Source of the DNA: Desertivirga brevis
GTDB lineage: Bacteria; Bacteroidota; Bacteroidia; Sphingobacteriales; Sphingobacteriaceae
NCBI RefSeq assembly: GCF_017355835.1
Contig: NZ_JAFEWF010000009.1
Coordinates: forward strand, 310,001-374,000
DNA: 64,000 nucleotides
Direction: 5' to 3'
In this document: piece by piece, positions 44,137 to 53,157 of the stretch
How the letters are laid out: every line of letters starts with the position of its first letter
How positions within the stretch are numbered: the first letter of the stretch is position 1
The notes under the pieces: generated by a model
Databases searched by the model: none
What the model was told of the DNA's origin: nothing
The model's input: only the letters and a program-made list of their open reading frames with translations
Position numbers and translations under genes: made by a program

Positions 44137-44967
44137 ATGAATGAAAACAATCTTGATTATCTGAAAAACAGTCTTAAGTATCTTGGCTTTGGCGATAAGC
44201 TTAACAAGGTACTTGAATCCGCCATCTCTCAGGAGTTGCCCAAGTTTACCATCAGTCTCAATAATGAGGTAAACAACCAGTCAAAAGAAAAACAGGGCCA
44301 GAAGGATTTTATGCGTTACGACATAAACTTCAGCAAAAGTAATGAAAGCGATATGTACTTCCTCAACGGCTATCACGCGAAGCTTGAAAAGCCGGATGCG
44401 CCCTCCCGGGAACATACCTTCAATCTCAGCCAGAACAACTGGATTACGGCCAAAGAAGCTTATAATCTTCTCTCAGGAAGGTCCATAAATAAGGATATAC
44501 CTCGCAGGGAGGAAGGCGCAGAAAAGGTGAATGTCTGGATGAAGCTTGACCTGGAGGTGAAAGATGCACGCAATAATTTCCCCGCCAGATATTTCTATCC
44601 CAACTATGGATTCGATGCAGAGCAAACCCTAGCCAAATACCCACTGAAACAGCCTGACGAGAAGCAGAAGGAAGAAATGCTGAATGCCTTCAGGAAAGGA
44701 GATTTAGTTCAGGTCGAAGTGAAGCTGAACGGAAAGCTTCAGCCCGCGTATGTTGCAGCCAATCCAGAAATGAAAGCAATGGACTTCTTTGACCAGAAGC
44801 TGCAACCGATTCACAGTTCTAAGTTATTGCCAGAGCAGGGGAAGGAGGCTAAGGAAAGTAAAGTGTTGGTTGTAGATGAGAAAGCCTCCGCTGGCATAAA
44901 TAAAGAGGATAAGCCCTGGGAACAGGCTCCCGAAGAACAAAAGAACTCGAAGTCAGTCGGCCGTTAA
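44137..44967 (+). CDS. DUF3945-like protein
   Basis: 276 residues from ATG 44137 (an earlier TTG in frame adds nine). FPARYFYPNYGFDAEQTLAKYPLK and MLNAFRKGDLVQVEVKLNGK are the DUF3945 hallmark, repeated in Bacteroidota ICE proteins. Function unknown. A decayed second copy lies at 62140-62550. The small gene at 44974 follows seven bases later. Confidence 0.8.
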   Translation: MNENNLDYLKNSLKYLGFGDKLNKVLESAISQELPKFTISLNNEVNNQSKEKQGQKDFMRYDINFSKSNESDMYFLNGYHAKLEKPDAPSREHTFNLSQNNWITAKEAYNLLSGRSINKDIPRREEGAEKVNVWMKLDLEVKDARNNFPARYFYPNYGFDAEQTLAKYPLKQPDEKQKEEMLNAFRKGDLVQVEVKLNGKLQPAYVAANPEMKAMDFFDQKLQPIHSSKLLPEQGKEAKESKVLVVDEKASAGINKEDKPWEQAPEEQKNSKSVGR

Positions 44968-44973
44968 GCAATT

Positions 44974-45129
44974 ATGATTGGTGCTGCTCATCAACAGGAG
45001 CAGCACTTATTGCCCCCAAATACTTTCTCCATTACCTTACCTGTTGTTCCTAAGATTTTGACTGCAGAGTGGGGGGATAAGCAGGTAGACAAGGAGGGTA
45101 GTCCAGTGAAAGCTTATTGCCAGGTATAA
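44974..45129 (+). CDS. 51-residue small protein downstream of DUF3945
   Basis: ATG at 44974, TAA at 45127-45129, six bases after the DUF3945 stop. The product ends LTAEWGDKQVDKEGSPVKAY plus CQV, which reads like real protein (strand, turn, helix). A perfect 9-bp inverted repeat (GTGCTGCTC at 44981-44989, GAGCAGCAC at 44998-45006) falls in codons 3-11, so the hairpin that looks like a terminator is inside this frame. The decayed copy at 62 kb loses similarity here. Confidence 0.6.
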   Translation: MIGAAHQQEQHLLPPNTFSITLPVVPKILTAEWGDKQVDKEGSPVKAYCQV

Positions 45130-45278
45130 ATAAACAGAAAACAATTACAATAATTCAAAGTTTCTTCTGCCGTTTAGCTGATCCTGCACTAATATGTGGA
45201 ACTTCCCCAAAAGACTTCACATTCTTATAGCTGTGAAATTAAAATTCATTATTATTGACCTGATGTCAGCATCAGCAC

Positions 45279-45812
45279 ATGAGCAGGGTTTTAAAAACAG
45301 AAATACCATTAGTTTCAGTATTGAATAATTGCTTTCCGAGAATTGATTACCAGGATTGTTATTGCATGCAGGTGGACCGTGGTGATCTGCAATTAAATGA
45401 TGTCGTCCGGTGCTTTTTCACCACCGCTCCAGGTTGGGTAGTAAATATGATGAAACTTAGGGATAAACTCGGAAAGATTGCAGGCCTTAAAGTCAATAAG
45501 GATACGCGGCATGTCTCCTCAAACCCCAATACATCCGCTTTTTTACCGGGAGAGAAGTTTGGCTTGTTCCAGATAATAGAGAGGAATGAATTAGAGGTGA
45601 TTATGGGATCAGATGATAAGCATCTTAACTTTAGAGTTTCCCTGTTCCTTGATAAGCTATCCGGTAATCAAAAAAGGATTTTTATTTCAACAGCGGTCTT
45701 AATGCACAATGGATTTGGTCGAAGCTATATGAAACTCGTTGCCCCATTTCACCGGATAGTGGTTCATGGAATGATGAATAAGATATACAGCAGGCTCAAG
45801 CAGGCTTCCTGA
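45279..45812 (+). CDS. DUF2867-like protein
   Basis: 177 residues. Pattern DYQDCYCMQVDRGDLQLNDV, then GWVVNMMKLRDKLGKIAGL, FGLFQIIERNELEVIMGSDDKHLNFRVSLFL matches DUF2867 (START-like lipid-binding fold, often near SDR genes). Isolated by 466 bases of which 156 are the small gene upstream and 413 downstream. First gene of the cargo after the transfer module. Confidence 0.75.
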   Translation: MSRVLKTEIPLVSVLNNCFPRIDYQDCYCMQVDRGDLQLNDVVRCFFTTAPGWVVNMMKLRDKLGKIAGLKVNKDTRHVSSNPNTSAFLPGEKFGLFQIIERNELEVIMGSDDKHLNFRVSLFLDKLSGNQKRIFISTAVLMHNGFGRSYMKLVAPFHRIVVHGMMNKIYSRLKQAS

Positions 45813-46132
45813 AAAAACGAAAAATTTGTTGCCCTACAAGCAGCTCTGCAGTTATTACAGTTGGAGGGCTGGTAAAATACTCCATCTCCATAATCGTTTT
45901 TTGTGTTTGGTGCGAAACTCAATGCTCCGGCTTATTCCTGCTTCATTTTCAGCGCGGTCAAATAACATGATTTATAGTCTGTCTAAGGAGTTGCTCTGAA
46001 TAAACAGGTAGTTGACGTTGACCCAGACCAAATGTTATCCTGAAAAACTACTAATAGGCATCTGCAATTAAATAAATCAAATAAAGGGGCGTAAGCTTCG
46101 TCCACGCGGAAAAAAAATATTAAAAGTTTGGA

Positions 46133-46173
46133 TTGTTGAATGAGATGTCTACTTTTATTCAACAATGTTGAAT
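46133..46173 (+). promoter_or_regulatory. Inverted-repeat operator candidate upstream of GH39
   Basis: Three half-sites: TTGTTGAAT (46133-46141), ATTCAACA (46157-46164) and TGTTGAAT (46166-46173). The last two form a perfect 17-base palindrome; the first with ATTCAACAA (46157-46165) gives a 9-bp repeat spaced 15 bases. Located 53 bases ahead of the GH39 start. ATTGTTGAATGAG (46132-46144) recurs exactly at 48013-48025 in the XRE-cupin gene. The rest of 45813-46132 shows nothing coding. Confidence 0.55.
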
Positions 46174-46225
46174 AGTCTTTAACGCTGCTCACTAACTAAG
46201 TTATTTACTAACCATCAACTCATTT

Positions 46226-47917
46226 ATGATTAAAAGAATTGCGAAGCTTTTAGTATACGTAGCCATATTATTGCAGGCGAATAAAGTATACTCCCAGGCA
46301 ATGGGTGCCGCCTGTATTAATGTAGACTTAAAAGAGAAAGTTGGTACTATGGACCCAGTCTGGGCATGGTTCGGTTATGATGAGCCGAACTACACTTATA
46401 TGAAAGATGGGAAGAAACTCCTTTCGGAAATAGCAGAATTAAGTCCTGTTCCTGTTTATGTAAGAACCCATAGCCTTCTGGTAACAGGCGATGCTAAGGC
46501 TGCTCTAAAATGGGGATCTACAAATGCTTATACAGAAGATGCAAGGGGCAATCCTATCTACAACTGGGCAATCATCGACAGTATTTTTGACACTTATATC
46601 AAAAGAGGAATGAAACCTCTTGCTCAGATCGGCTTTATGCCAGAAGCTTTGTCAACCAACCCAACTCCGTACAGGCACTATTGGAAGCCAGGCGATCCGT
46701 ATTCTGATATTATAACCGGGTGGGCCTATCCACCTAAAGACTACAATAAATGGCGCGAGCTGGTATATCAGTGGGTAAAACATTCCATTGAAAGATATGG
46801 CCAAAAAGAAGTAGAGAGCTGGTATTGGGAAGTTTGGAATGAACCTAATGGTTTCTATTGGAAAGCCAGTATGGAAGAGTTCTTTAAACTTTATGATTAT
46901 GCAGCCGATGGTGTAAAAAGAGCGCTTCCTACAGCAAAGATCGGGGGAATAAATATCGCAGCCACAGGAGAAAAAAGCGGGATTGAATGGACAACTAAAT
47001 TTGTAGAGCATTGCATAAATGGTACAAATTACGCAACCGGTAAAAAGGGTTCTCCAATGGATGCACTGCTGTTCCATGCTAAAGGAAGTCCCCGCTTAAC
47101 AAATGGTATAGTAAGGATGAATATGTCTCCTCAGATGAGGGATATAGAAGCTGGTTTCAAGATTGCTGCTGCCTACCCCCAAACCAAAAACCTTCCTTTA
47201 ATTATCGGAGAGTCAGATCCTGAAGGTTGTGCGGCATGTGGTATGGCTACAAATCCTGAAAATGCTTATCGAAACGGTACTTTATATTCAAGTTACACTG
47301 CAGCAACTTTCGCCAGGAAATATATGCTTGCCGACCAGTACGATGTCAATTTTTTAGGGGCTGTCTCCTGGTCATTTGAATTTGAAGATCAACCCTGGTT
47401 TTATGGCTTCCGTGATCTGGCAACAAATGGAGTAGATAAGCCGGTGCTTAACGTTTTCAGAATGTTCGGCAAAATGAGTGGAGACAGGGTGAAAGTGACT
47501 GGCAACAGAATGTATCCACTAAAAACTGTTGTAGATTCAAGCATTCGCGGAGCTAAAACAGAAATAGGAGGATTAGCAGCTAAAGCATCCAAATCCGCAG
47601 CCGTAATGGTGTGGAATTACCACGATGAAGACAGGCAAGGCCCTGCCGAAGCCGTTAATGTTTCCATTTCCGGAGTTCCGGCTAAATCAGCAAAGCTTAA
47701 CATTTACCTTATTGATGACGAAAACAGCAACTCCTACGAAGTGTGGAAGAAGATGGGTTCTCCGCAAAGTCCTTCAGCTGCACAAATTTCTGAGTTAGAA
47801 AAAGCGGGAAAATTAAAGTGTGTACAAACAAAGAACATAGCTATCAAATCAAACAAGGCTCAAGTGCAACTGAATTTAAAACGCCAGGCAGTGGCCCTGG
47901 TAGCTCTCGCCTGGTAA
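46226..47917 (+). CDS. GH39-like secreted glycoside hydrolase
   Basis: 563 residues with a signal peptide (VAILLQANKVYS). TIM-barrel clan A features: WYWEVWNEPNGFYW with E206 as acid/base, and NLPLIIGESDPEGC with E329 as nucleophile, the GH39 (beta-xylosidase/iduronidase) arrangement. ARGNPIYNWAIIDSIFDTY fits the early barrel. A C-terminal beta-sandwich follows (AVMVWNYHDEDRQG). Substrate likely xylan-type or related oligosaccharides but not proven. Preceded by the palindrome operator and followed by an XRE-cupin gene. Confidence 0.83.
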   Translation: MIKRIAKLLVYVAILLQANKVYSQAMGAACINVDLKEKVGTMDPVWAWFGYDEPNYTYMKDGKKLLSEIAELSPVPVYVRTHSLLVTGDAKAALKWGSTNAYTEDARGNPIYNWAIIDSIFDTYIKRGMKPLAQIGFMPEALSTNPTPYRHYWKPGDPYSDIITGWAYPPKDYNKWRELVYQWVKHSIERYGQKEVESWYWEVWNEPNGFYWKASMEEFFKLYDYAADGVKRALPTAKIGGINIAATGEKSGIEWTTKFVEHCINGTNYATGKKGSPMDALLFHAKGSPRLTNGIVRMNMSPQMRDIEAGFKIAAAYPQTKNLPLIIGESDPEGCAACGMATNPENAYRNGTLYSSYTAATFARKYMLADQYDVNFLGAVSWSFEFEDQPWFYGFRDLATNGVDKPVLNVFRMFGKMSGDRVKVTGNRMYPLKTVVDSSIRGAKTEIGGLAAKASKSAAVMVWNYHDEDRQGPAEAVNVSISGVPAKSAKLNIYLIDDENSNSYEVWKKMGSPQSPSAAQISELEKAGKLKCVQTKNIAIKSNKAQVQLNLKRQAVALVALAW

Positions 47918-47965
47918 TGATTCAATAGTTAAGAAGCTTGTTCAACGGCCTCGAATTCTATAGCT

Positions 47966-48571
47966 TTGAGAAAAATAAACCATGTAATTACAAAAGTGAG
48001 TACTAAAACCGAATTGTTGAATGAGTCCAGTGCGGAAACCTTAGAGGTTGGTGATAGGATCAGGATCTTAAGGATAACCCAGAAAAGAACGTTGCAGGAG
48101 GTTGCCGACAGCTGCGGTCTGTCCAAGAGTATGATCTCGAAAATCGAAAACAACAGGACGGTGCCTTCTGTAGCAACACTTGTTAAAATCGCACAAACGC
48201 TCGGGACCAATATATCCAATCTCCTGGAGCGTGATGGCTGGTCAAAAGCAATTGTTACTACCCGGCAGGAAGCGGAGGAGAAATTCGTTTCAACGGAAAA
48301 AGGGTATTCAATATTCCCTTATGCCTCAGAGTTTCATGGAAAAAAAATGCAGCCCTTTTTATTTGAAGCGATAAAAGGGAAAGTTATCCCTCATCAGCTG
48401 TCGCATGAGGGGGAGGAGTTTGTTTTTATTGTGGAAGGATCTATGAGGATGCAGGTTGCCGAAACGGAGTATATCCTTAAAACGGGAGATAGTTTGTATT
48501 TCAACGCACTTCAAAAACACGGCATTATTCCTATCTCTGATAAGGTGGTTTACATAGATATTTTTGTCTAA
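47966..48571 (+). CDS. XRE-cupin transcriptional regulator
   Basis: 201 residues from a TTG at 47966; GTG 47996 is an alternative. HTH at about 27-80 (LEVGDRIRILRITQKRTLQEVADSCGLSKSMISKIENN in outline), then a C-terminal cupin (about 125-200: GEEFVFIVEGSMRMQVAETEYILKTGDSLYFNALQKHG). The class senses a small metabolite, often a sugar or amine. It follows the GH39 gene by 48 bases and precedes the dehydrogenase, so likely the local regulator. The 13-base match to the GH39 operator lies in its first codons. Confidence 0.83.
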   Translation: MRKINHVITKVSTKTELLNESSAETLEVGDRIRILRITQKRTLQEVADSCGLSKSMISKIENNRTVPSVATLVKIAQTLGTNISNLLERDGWSKAIVTTRQEAEEKFVSTEKGYSIFPYASEFHGKKMQPFLFEAIKGKVIPHQLSHEGEEFVFIVEGSMRMQVAETEYILKTGDSLYFNALQKHGIIPISDKVVYIDIFV

Positions 48572-48716
48572 GCTAATTGCCAATTCATTCAGTACCTCTG
48601 TCTCGCCCTACTATTACATATGAAGAGAACCGTCTTTATTGACAGCAGTTTGCGCTGTTAATGGAGCCCCTGGGAACATAAACTGCCTCGTTACTTTAAA
48701 AAATATTTTATTGAAA

Positions 48717-50462
48717 ATGACCTTTATTGAAATATCAAAACTAGCCATAACCCTTTCCGCTGTTGTTTTCTTAGCGGTTAGCAGTACACTTGCTCAATCA
48801 ACCACTAACGCTGGCTTAACACTTCCCAGCAAATTCAAGGCAGAGATGCTGATCGACGGGTTAGGCGGGGCCCGCCACATTGCAGTTACCCCCAACAACA
48901 AGATCTATGTACGCTTATCCCGGTTAAGGGAAGGTAAGGGCACGGTGTTGCTCGGGGAAAAGGATAATAAAGCTACTGTTATTTCCCGCTTCGGTGATTT
49001 TGCAGGAACAGGGGTTTATTTAAAAAACGGCTACCTCTATACCTCGTCTAACAGCGAAGTTTTTCGCTACAAACTGAATGAGAACTTTGAGGTAGTTGAT
49101 CCAGCTGTACCTGAAAAGCTCGTTACCGGCCTGGTTGATCAAGGCACTCACGAAACGAAGTCAATTGTGGTAGACGATGCCGGAAACATGTATATTCCGA
49201 TCGGTGCACCTTCAAATTCCTGTCAGGAAAAAGACAGGCAACAAGGATCGTTGGGTATTAAAGATTGTCCTTTGCTGCAAACAGCCGGGGGAGTATGGCT
49301 TTTTAAATCCGACAAATTAAATCAAACCTACCATGACGGCATTCGCTACGCCACGGGTTTAAGGAATGTTGTTGCTGTAGATTTTAACAAGCAAACCAAT
49401 GCTCTGTATGTTATGCAGCATGGGCGGGATCAGTTGAATACGATCTTCCCTGATCTATACTCTGTAAAGGATAATGCAGAGCTGCCTGCTGAATGTATGT
49501 ATGCCCTGTCTCAAGGTGCTGATGCGGGCTGGCCTTTCATCTATTATGATCCGATGAAGAAGAAAAAAATGCTTGCTCCTGAATATGGTGGCGACGGCAA
49601 GAAGGAAGGATCTTCACAATATTTAGATCCTGTAGCTGCCTACCCCGCTCATATGGCACCCAATGGCTTACTGTTTTATACCGGCAATCAATTTCCGGAA
49701 AGATATAAGAACGGCGCTTTTATCGCTTTTCATGGGTCATGGAACCGTGCTCCGGAACCTCAAAAAGGATTTTTTGTAGTGTTTCAACCCTTTAAAGATG
49801 GGAAGCCTTCCGGCGATTGGGAAGTGTTTGCAGACGGCTTTGCAGGATCGCCGGAGAAAGCAGCTATTGGCAGGGCAGAGCGCAAACCTTGCGGTTTAGC
49901 CCAGGGGCCTGATGGTTCCTTATATATATCCGACGATGTAAAAGGAGCTATTTTTAAAATAAGTTATAATGCCAATGCTGTTGAACCAGCTATGGCCGCC
50001 AGCCTTAAGACCCCTGCAGTTGTTAAAGCCGGATCGCCAGGTGTTAAGCCTGCCCCAGCAAAACCAAGGGTGGTTAAGCCAGTTCCGGCAGTGGCGAAGA
50101 AACCTGTGGTTGCATCGAAACCTACTGCCGTATCCAAATCAATAGCAGCTGGCAAAGCTATTTATATGCAAAGTTGCGTAGCATGCCATCAGGTTGATGG
50201 GGGAGGGGTGCAAAATCTAAATCCTCCCTTAATCAAAACAAGCTATGTACTAGGTGCACCGCAAAAGTTAATTAACGTGCTGTTGAAAGGTCTATCGCAA
50301 CAGCCGGTAGATGGCGAGATGTATAGCAATGCCATGCCTCCTTACAATTATCTTAGCGACAAACAAATTGCCGATGTTTTAACCTATGTCAGGAACAACT
50401 TCGGTAACAAAGCCAGCGCAATCACACCCGAGCAGGTGAAGGCTGTAAGAGCTAAAAAGTAG
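48717..50462 (+). CDS. PQQ-type sugar dehydrogenase fused to cytochrome c
   Basis: 581 residues from ATG 48717 (upstream in-frame start at 48639 adds 26 unlikely residues). Signal peptide ends near LAQS. A six-bladed sorbosone/glucose dehydrogenase-like propeller covers about 35-425 (GGARHIAVTPNNKIYVRL, DGIRYATGLRNVVAVDF, FIAFHGSWNRAPEP, KPCGLAQGPDGSLYISDD). A Lys/Pro/Ala linker (about 440-478) leads to a c-type cytochrome domain with C487-V-A-C490-H491 and a Met ligand in AMPPYNYL. It would oxidise a sugar in the periplasm and pass electrons straight to the haem. Confidence 0.85.
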   Translation: MTFIEISKLAITLSAVVFLAVSSTLAQSTTNAGLTLPSKFKAEMLIDGLGGARHIAVTPNNKIYVRLSRLREGKGTVLLGEKDNKATVISRFGDFAGTGVYLKNGYLYTSSNSEVFRYKLNENFEVVDPAVPEKLVTGLVDQGTHETKSIVVDDAGNMYIPIGAPSNSCQEKDRQQGSLGIKDCPLLQTAGGVWLFKSDKLNQTYHDGIRYATGLRNVVAVDFNKQTNALYVMQHGRDQLNTIFPDLYSVKDNAELPAECMYALSQGADAGWPFIYYDPMKKKKMLAPEYGGDGKKEGSSQYLDPVAAYPAHMAPNGLLFYTGNQFPERYKNGAFIAFHGSWNRAPEPQKGFFVVFQPFKDGKPSGDWEVFADGFAGSPEKAAIGRAERKPCGLAQGPDGSLYISDDVKGAIFKISYNANAVEPAMAASLKTPAVVKAGSPGVKPAPAKPRVVKPVPAVAKKPVVASKPTAVSKSIAAGKAIYMQSCVACHQVDGGGVQNLNPPLIKTSYVLGAPQKLINVLLKGLSQQPVDGEMYSNAMPPYNYLSDKQIADVLTYVRNNFGNKASAITPEQVKAVRAKK

Positions 50463-50481
50463 AAAGTATAATACAAATTCA

Positions 50482-50508
50482 AATGCTCAGCTATTGTAGC
50501 TGAGCATT
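50482..50508. other. 12-bp perfect hairpin after the dehydrogenase
   Basis: AATGCTCAGCTA (50482-50493) pairs with TAGCTGAGCATT (50497-50508) over TTG, 20 bases past the stop. No T-run follows on the plus strand, so a terminator without U-tract or RNA-stability element is likely. Confidence 0.6.
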
Positions 50509-50610
50509 GAAAGCCGGGCCTAAAAATTCTGTAAGTATAATCTTGCCGAGTCGTATGCAATCTTACTGTTAAACGGGCTGCTTAAAACGTCGTAACGAGG
50601 TAAAGATCTG

Positions 50611-50726
50611 ACCAGTAGGGTAAAATCATTCTTAAAAATTTTAGAGTGGATAATCGTAACAAGGACCTGCTGGAGCTCTTGGTAAGTGAGTTGATCACAT
50701 ATTACAATAAGTAATGGATCGCCTCT
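50611..50726 (+). pseudogene. Orphan 3' end of the TPR-thioredoxin gene (copy of 59401-59516)
   Basis: These 116 bases match 59401-59516 with three mismatches and contain the last 34 codons of the intact gene at 57978-59504 plus 12 bases beyond its stop. One mismatch turns GAC (Asp) into TAG, and nothing upstream (50509-50610) resembles the rest of the gene. The right end runs straight into the aldo-keto reductase fragment. So it is a recombination scar. Confidence 0.88.
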
Positions 50727-50829
50727 TTACTGCCTGCACGACTTCATTATCATTTATGAACCATGTTCCCAGACCAAGGTTTGGAATTTTAACGCCATTA
50801 GATAATGTATAGTTTTCTTCTAAAATCAT
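50727..50829 (-). pseudogene. Aldo-keto reductase, N-terminal 34 codons only
   Basis: ATG at 50829 (minus) reads MILEENYTLSNGVKIPNLGL then GTWFINDNEVVQAVK. That is the canonical aldo/keto reductase start (strand, G-x-x-x-P-x-L-G-x-G-T-W/Y). After VVQAVK the frame enters the 116-base repeat and stops within nine codons. It follows the SDR gene stop by 51 bases, so it was the eighth gene of the minus operon before truncation. Confidence 0.85.
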
Positions 50830-50880
50830 GTTTAAATGTTTTTCTTTTTTTATCCGCTACCGCAAAAAGCACGGTTTATT

Positions 50881-51627
50881 CTACATTTCCTGCGAGGTTG
50901 GACGGAAGATAACTTCGTTGATGTCTACATCCTCGGGCTGACTGATAGCAAAAGCAACTACACGTGCAAAACTCTCCGGACTAATCCCTACCGCTCCCAC
51001 ATAATCTTCATTAGCCTGGCGAACATTTACATCTGTGATTTGTTCCAGCAGTTCTGTTTTAACTGCGCCGGGACAGACGATGGTTGTACGGATATTATAA
51101 GGTTTTACTTCCATTCGTAACCCTTCTGTTAATGCTCGAACGGCATATTTGGTAGCAGAATAAACTGCAGAACCGGTGAATACTTTATGGCCGGCTACAG
51201 AAGAAGTATTGATAATCTGTCCTGACTTCTGCTCTTTCATGTAAGGAAGTACGGCAGCAATACCATTCAGTACTCCTTTGATGTTCACATCAATCATCTT
51301 CTCCCATTCGTCAACGTGAAGACTATCCATAGTCGACAAGGGCATTATACCGGCATTATTGAGTATGACATCTACCCGTCCGAATTGCTCAACAGCTGCA
51401 TCTACCAGGCTTTTTACCTGTTCACGCTGCGTTACATCAACAGCAACGGCGAGTGCTTTTCCACCATTGTCCTGGATTTCTTTTGCCAACTTTTCAATTC
51501 TGTCGGCTCTTCTTGCACCCAGTACAACCGTTGCGCCAAGCTCTGACAAATGCTTTGCTGCAGCTTCGCCCATACCGCTGCTTGCTCCTGTAATTACTAC
51601 TACTTTACCTCTAATGTTATTTTCCAT
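50881..51627 (-). CDS. SDR-family oxidoreductase
   Basis: 248 residues. NAD(P) motif TGASSGMGE (13-21), NNAG (about 90-93), catalytic S-x(12)-Y-x-x-x-K in [24 protein letters not shown] (Ser about 142, Tyr 155, Lys 159). Classical short-chain dehydrogenase; substrate unknown. Seventh gene of the AraC-headed minus operon; 69 bases after DUF2255. Confidence 0.9.
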   Translation of the reverse strand: MENNIRGKVVVITGASSGMGEAAAKHLSELGATVVLGARRADRIEKLAKEIQDNGGKALAVAVDVTQREQVKSLVDAAVEQFGRVDVILNNAGIMPLSTMDSLHVDEWEKMIDVNIKGVLNGIAAVLPYMKEQKSGQIINTSSVAGHKVFTGSAVYSATKYAVRALTEGLRMEVKPYNIRTTIVCPGAVKTELLEQITDVNVRQANEDYVGAVGISPESFARVVAFAISQPEDVDINEVIFRPTSQEM

Positions 51628-51696
51628 ATTTATAGTTTTTTACTCTTGCGGACACCCGGTGAGATATGTCCCTGCTTCTTATAATTTATTTTTAAA

Positions 51697-52080
51697 TTAA
51701 ACAGGTGTGATTTTTACTGTCGCTGCTTTAGCACGATGACTAATCATAGGTGTGAGATAAGGACTCTTACTATACTTATTCTTATAAGCCTCGTCAATAA
51801 GATTATTGATATGACCTTGCACCAGTTCAAATCTTACTTCTTTTGTCATTCCGGCTGCCATAATGCGTCCGCCTTTCTGTTGCATTGCAGATTTAAACCA
51901 TCTTGAATTAACGCCATTATACGCCCTAACATATAATTCATCATTAACAACTACTTCCCATATCCAAGTAGGTGTTCCGTATGTTTTTCCATCTTCACGA
52001 AAGGGAGCAATTTTAAGGTCGTCGGCTTTGTCAATTTGCCTTAATTCAATAGCTTCAAATTGCTTGTTCTCTGTGTTCAT
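51697..52080 (-). CDS. DUF2255 family protein
   Basis: 127 residues. Central TPTWIWEVVVNDELYVRAYNGVNSRWFKSAMQQKGGRIMAAG in outline is the DUF2255 core; split-barrel-like, nucleotide or flavin-like binding suspected. Its ATG overlaps the stop of the CMD gene by one base (TAATG), so they are coupled. Confidence 0.8.
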   Translation of the reverse strand: MNTENKQFEAIELRQIDKADDLKIAPFREDGKTYGTPTWIWEVVVNDELYVRAYNGVNSRWFKSAMQQKGGRIMAAGMTKEVRFELVQGHINNLIDEAYKNKYSKSPYLTPMISHRAKAATVKITPV

Positions 52081-53147
52081 TATTTCAGTTTTTTAAAGAT
52101 TTCCTGCATGGTGTTCACATCAATGCGTTCCATGTCTACCAATTTCAACGACTTTACCATTTTTTGTGTCGTTGTTTTATAGAGCTGAAAATGGGGTGTT
52201 TGCAAATGCGATTGATAAGCAGCTTTATTCGCATAGATTTCTATAATCCTTATCTGCGTTGGGTTTTCTTTTTGCGACATTGGGAAGATGGCAATTACCC
52301 CAGGCTCTATTTTTACTGATGCTCCCGCTTCTTCTTTCAGTATAGAGATATACTCTTCCAAATGTTCAGACACAATTTCAATTTCTGAAATACGAACCAA
52401 CATATCTGGCTCTGCTACTGGCGTCAACGGCCTTTCGATTATTTTCCTTATTGTATTGGCCTGGGTTTTATTAATTTGATTTTCAATTAATTGGGCTATT
52501 TCTTCCAACTGATTTTCAGTTATCCCTGTGTTTTTTCCGATGCCAATATGCGCTTGCAACTGTGGCTCTACTCCAGTCATAGCAGCCAGGGCCGATATGG
52601 TTATAAATTCACGTTGCTGATAAGTAAAAACGTCGCTGTCAAAAATATCCGCGAATAAATGCTCCTTTAAAAAAGTGTCTATCCGGGGAGCAAACTCGCC
52701 AAAACCGGGTGCTGGTTGTAGCTGGGCCGTTTTCGTCAATGTTTCCAATGTTTTTCTGCCACGTTCGTATTTATTCAAACTGACTGATATAGATGTTGCT
52801 TCTTTACCCACGACATCTTTCTTGCCCCTTGCCTTTCTTTCTTCGACCACTTTCATTAAGGTGTTTATGCCATTCAGGCTTCTTGGAAAGCCACAATAGG
52901 CATATAGCTGTACCAATATTTCTTTTGTTTGGTTGACGGTCAGACCAGCATCAAGCCCGGTATGTAATGCTGTTTTCAGGTGCTCCAGATCTCCTACAGA
53001 AGTCAATGCTGAAATACTTACAAGACTTTGCTGTTGAGCAGTCAGCGGCTGGTATGCATTGTTATTATTCTGGGCATTCATACTATTTAGGTTTATTGTT
53101 AGAAGGAGCAACAAAAGCCCTTTTATTGTCTTGCGTACATTTATCAT
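52080..53147 (-). CDS. Secreted carboxymuconolactone decarboxylase-like/monooxygenase fusion
   Basis: 355 residues. Signal peptide ends near NSMNAQ. Two CMD-like (AhpD fold) helical repeats: LVSISALTSVGDLEHLKTALHTGLDAGLT (about 42-70) and FITISALAAMTGVEPQLQAHIGIGKNTGIT (about 182-211). The C-terminal 100 residues read as an ABM ferredoxin-like monooxygenase domain (MLVRISEIEIVSEHLEEYISIL). The first repeat has YCGFPRS with one cysteine, no CxxC, so peroxidase chemistry is doubtful. Confidence 0.82.
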   Translation of the reverse strand: MINVRKTIKGLLLLLLTINLNSMNAQNNNNAYQPLTAQQQSLVSISALTSVGDLEHLKTALHTGLDAGLTVNQTKEILVQLYAYCGFPRSLNGINTLMKVVEERKARGKKDVVGKEATSISVSLNKYERGRKTLETLTKTAQLQPAPGFGEFAPRIDTFLKEHLFADIFDSDVFTYQQREFITISALAAMTGVEPQLQAHIGIGKNTGITENQLEEIAQLIENQINKTQANTIRKIIERPLTPVAEPDMLVRISEIEIVSEHLEEYISILKEEAGASVKIEPGVIAIFPMSQKENPTQIRIIEIYANKAAYQSHLQTPHFQLYKTTTQKMVKSLKLVDMERIDVNTMQEIFKKLK

Positions 53148-53157
53148 AACCCTTGAT

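Noticed and set aside
44981..45006. Terminator after the DUF3945 gene
   Set aside because: The hairpin lies inside a convincing 51-codon frame and has no T-run.
45983..46192. Minus-strand frame of 69 codons upstream of GH39
   Set aside because: Spans the palindromic operator and has no protein-like pattern.
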